Shown: one piece after another, positions 14,635 through 15,915 of the stretch
Numbering within the stretch: the first letter of the stretch is position 1
How the letters are laid out: each line of letters opens with the position of its first letter
NCBI GenBank assembly: GCA_029060585.1
Contig: JAIDTS010000345.1
Coordinates: 1-15,915, forward strand
DNA: 15,915 nt
From: Muribaculaceae bacterium
GTDB taxonomy: Bacteria > Bacteroidota > Bacteroidia > Bacteroidales > Muribaculaceae
Direction: 5' to 3'
Made by a program: the position numbers and the translations under genes
Notes under the pieces: generated by a model
The model's input: only the letters and a program-made list of their open reading frames with translations
Told to the model about the DNA's origin: nothing
Database searches by the model: none

Positions 14635-14677
14635 CATTTTATGGGATGGGGTGGGGCTTAACTTAGATAATTTTGTT

Positions 14678-15106
14678 ATGACCATCAACGAAGTTCAAGA
14701 CGAGATAATTGATGAAATGACCGGTATGGACGACTGGCTTGACCGCTACGCCTATATCATAGACTTAGGCAATACCCTCCCTTCTATACCGGAAGAAATG
14801 AAGACTCCGACCAACCTCATAGAAGGCTGTCAGAGCCGTGTATGGATCGATGCTAAAGAGAATGATGAACAAAAGATCCACTTCGAGGCAGATTCAGACG
14901 CCTTGATAGTGAAGGGAATCGTAGCTCTCCTCATGCGTGTTCTCAACGACCGGACTCCCGACGAGATCCTTGACGCCGACCTATATTTCATCGACCGCAT
15001 CGGCCTTTCAGAGCATCTTTCCCCTACACGCAGCAACGGCCTCGTGGCAATGGTGAAGCAGATACGCAACTATGCTACCGCCTTCAAATTGATTCATAAA
15101 TCATAA
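14678..15106 (+). CDS. sufE: Cysteine desulfuration protein SufE
   Basis: A 142-residue SufE-family protein. It accepts persulfide sulfur from the cysteine desulfurase SufS and passes it to the SufBCD scaffold for Fe-S cluster assembly in the cytoplasm. The sulfur-accepting cysteine is Cys51 in LIEGCQSRVW. The rest matches Bacteroidales SufE: the start MTINEVQDEI, the core ADSDALIVKGIVALLMRVL, and GLSEHLSPTRSNGL near the end. I choose the ATG at 14678, since family members start MTINE; an in-frame GTG at 14651 would add nine unconserved residues. No sufBCDS gene is in the window, so it is separated from the main suf cluster. The transporter gene follows after 12 bp and is probably co-transcribed. 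Confidence 0.94.
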   Translation: MTINEVQDEIIDEMTGMDDWLDRYAYIIDLGNTLPSIPEEMKTPTNLIEGCQSRVWIDAKENDEQKIHFEADSDALIVKGIVALLMRVLNDRTPDEILDADLYFIDRIGLSEHLSPTRSNGLVAMVKQIRNYATAFKLIHKS

Positions 15107-15118
15107 TTTATAAATTCC

Positions 15119-15915
15119 ATGTTCAAGAACCAACCGGCAGGACTCTATGTGCTCGCGCTCGCGAACACAGGCGAACGCTTCGGCTACTACACGATGCTCG
15201 CCATCTTCCTATTCTTCCTCCAGGCCAAATTTGGCTTCGACGCCACCTGGACCGGCCAGATCTTCTCAATTTTTCTGGCCCTCGTGTATTTCATGCCAGT
15301 ATTCGGCGGATGGCTCGCCGACCGCTGGAGCTTCAACAAATGTGTCCTTGCCGGTATAGCGGTGATGTTTGTGGGCTACGCTCTGATGTCGGCTCCTACA
15401 CCGGTGCGCTCCAACACCTCGTTTATGGTTCTTCTCGCAGCCTTATTGCTCATCGCAACAGGAACCGGCCTTTTCAAGGGCAATCTTCAGGTGATGGTCG
15501 GCGACCTCTACAATAGTCCGCAATATGCCGACCGCCGAGACTCTGCTTTCTCGCTCTTCTACATGGCTATCAATCTGGGGTCGATGTTCGCTCCCGGTGC
15601 TGCGATCGCCCTCAAGAACTTGGCTCTTAAGAACGCAGGCTTCTTGACCAACAATCCTATGGCAGCTACTGTCAGCAACTGGTGTCTCGACACGAACGGG
15701 TTCTCTAATATGCCGACAGATTCCGAGACGCTCAAGAGCATGACAGACTTCGCCGTGAAGAACGGCATGGCTGAAGGCGGCGACCTCGCGACGTGGCTTA
15801 CGGGCTATCTCCAGAACTTTGCAAGCGAATGCTCTACTTCCTTCACCAACATCACCGAGTTCGCCAACGGATATATCGAGGCGTTCTCGACGGGTTGCAC
15901 CTATGCGTTCTCGCT
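15119..15915 (+). CDS. POT/PTR2-family MFS transporter, N-terminal part
   Basis: An ATG at 15119 opens a frame of 265 codons that runs off the window. It begins MFKNQPAGLYVLALANTGER then FGYYTM, corresponding to the ExxERFxYY motif of proton-coupled oligopeptide transporters. The first Glu of that motif is Asn16 here; Glu19-Arg20 are kept. About five membrane helices follow, and the PTR2 signature FYMAINLG is at 147-154. Family knowledge: these inner-membrane symporters import di- and tripeptides with protons. Residues of about 170-260 form an unusually long hydrophilic insert after the fifth helix. The substrate is inferred only at family level, and the C-terminal half is not visible. Confidence 0.88.
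   Translation, partial: MFKNQPAGLYVLALANTGERFGYYTMLAIFLFFLQAKFGFDATWTGQIFSIFLALVYFMPVFGGWLADRWSFNKCVLAGIAVMFVGYALMSAPTPVRSNTSFMVLLAALLLIATGTGLFKGNLQVMVGDLYNSPQYADRRDSAFSLFYMAINLGSMFAPGAAIALKNLALKNAGFLTNNPMAATVSNWCLDTNGFSNMPTDSETLKSMTDFAVKNGMAEGGDLATWLTGYLQNFASECSTSFTNITEFANGYIEAFSTGCTYAFS

Noticed and set aside
14643..14656. G-rich run (GGG, GGGG, GGGG) as a G-quadruplex in the sufE leader.
   Set aside because: Only three G-tracts are present; a standard intramolecular quadruplex needs four.
14651..14677. GTG start extending sufE by nine residues.
   Set aside because: SufE homologues in Bacteroidales begin MTINE, which is the ATG at 14678.

Overview
This window looks like chromosomal DNA from a member of the Bacteroidota, most likely order Bacteroidales; a Muribaculaceae-type gut bacterium is my best guess. 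The evidence is the protein families (a TamA-like lipoprotein, SusC-type plug domains, a BlaI/M56 pair with a TonB C-terminal domain, a Bacteroidales-type SufE, a GH3 adenylating enzyme) and the promoters. Six genes are preceded by the Bacteroidota -7 element TAnnTTTG, each time followed by C, and three of these have TTTG 19-20 bp upstream. Shine-Dalgarno sequences are weak or absent, as is usual in this phylum. I see no IS element, phage gene, CRISPR array, tRNA or rRNA.

Layout. (1) 1-878, minus: N-terminal 292 codons of an acyl-CoA synthetase, cut by the window edge. (2) 1112-4594, plus: topA and prfB, 6 bp apart, ending at a long hairpin that also separates them from the convergent minus-strand block. 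(3) 9018-4664, minus: a probable five-gene operon, xseA - gph - rnpA - yidD - GH3-family enzyme, tightly packed (8-nt gph/rnpA overlap, 2-nt rnpA/yidD gap). (4) 9139-11502, plus: tamL, a lipoprotein member of the BamA/TamA superfamily, diverging from xseA. Both start codons of this divergent pair lie exactly 4 nt after the -7 element, so both mRNAs are predicted to be leaderless or nearly so. (5) 11639-14546, plus: a regulatory/envelope module. It holds a BlaI-type repressor with two candidate operators flanking its promoter, an M56 (BlaR1-type) membrane metalloprotease, and, after a strong terminator and a separate promoter, a small secreted protein made only of a CarboxypepD-like domain and a TonB-receptor plug. 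The protease's sensor end is a TonB C-terminal domain plus a degenerate plug-like tail. (6) 14678 to the end, plus: sufE and the N-terminal part of a POT-family MFS transporter, 12 bp apart.

How the genes work together. Blocks 2, 3 and 6 are mostly housekeeping: DNA topology, translation termination, exonuclease VII, RNase P protein, membrane insertion, Fe-S assembly. Block 5 is the most interesting part. It has the logic of a BlaI-BlaR1 signalling pair, but the sensor end is built from TonB and SusC-like parts, and it sits beside a free-standing plug protein. I infer an envelope-sensing system that monitors TonB or outer-membrane receptor state rather than beta-lactams. The gene order and domains are seen in the sequence; that function is a hypothesis.
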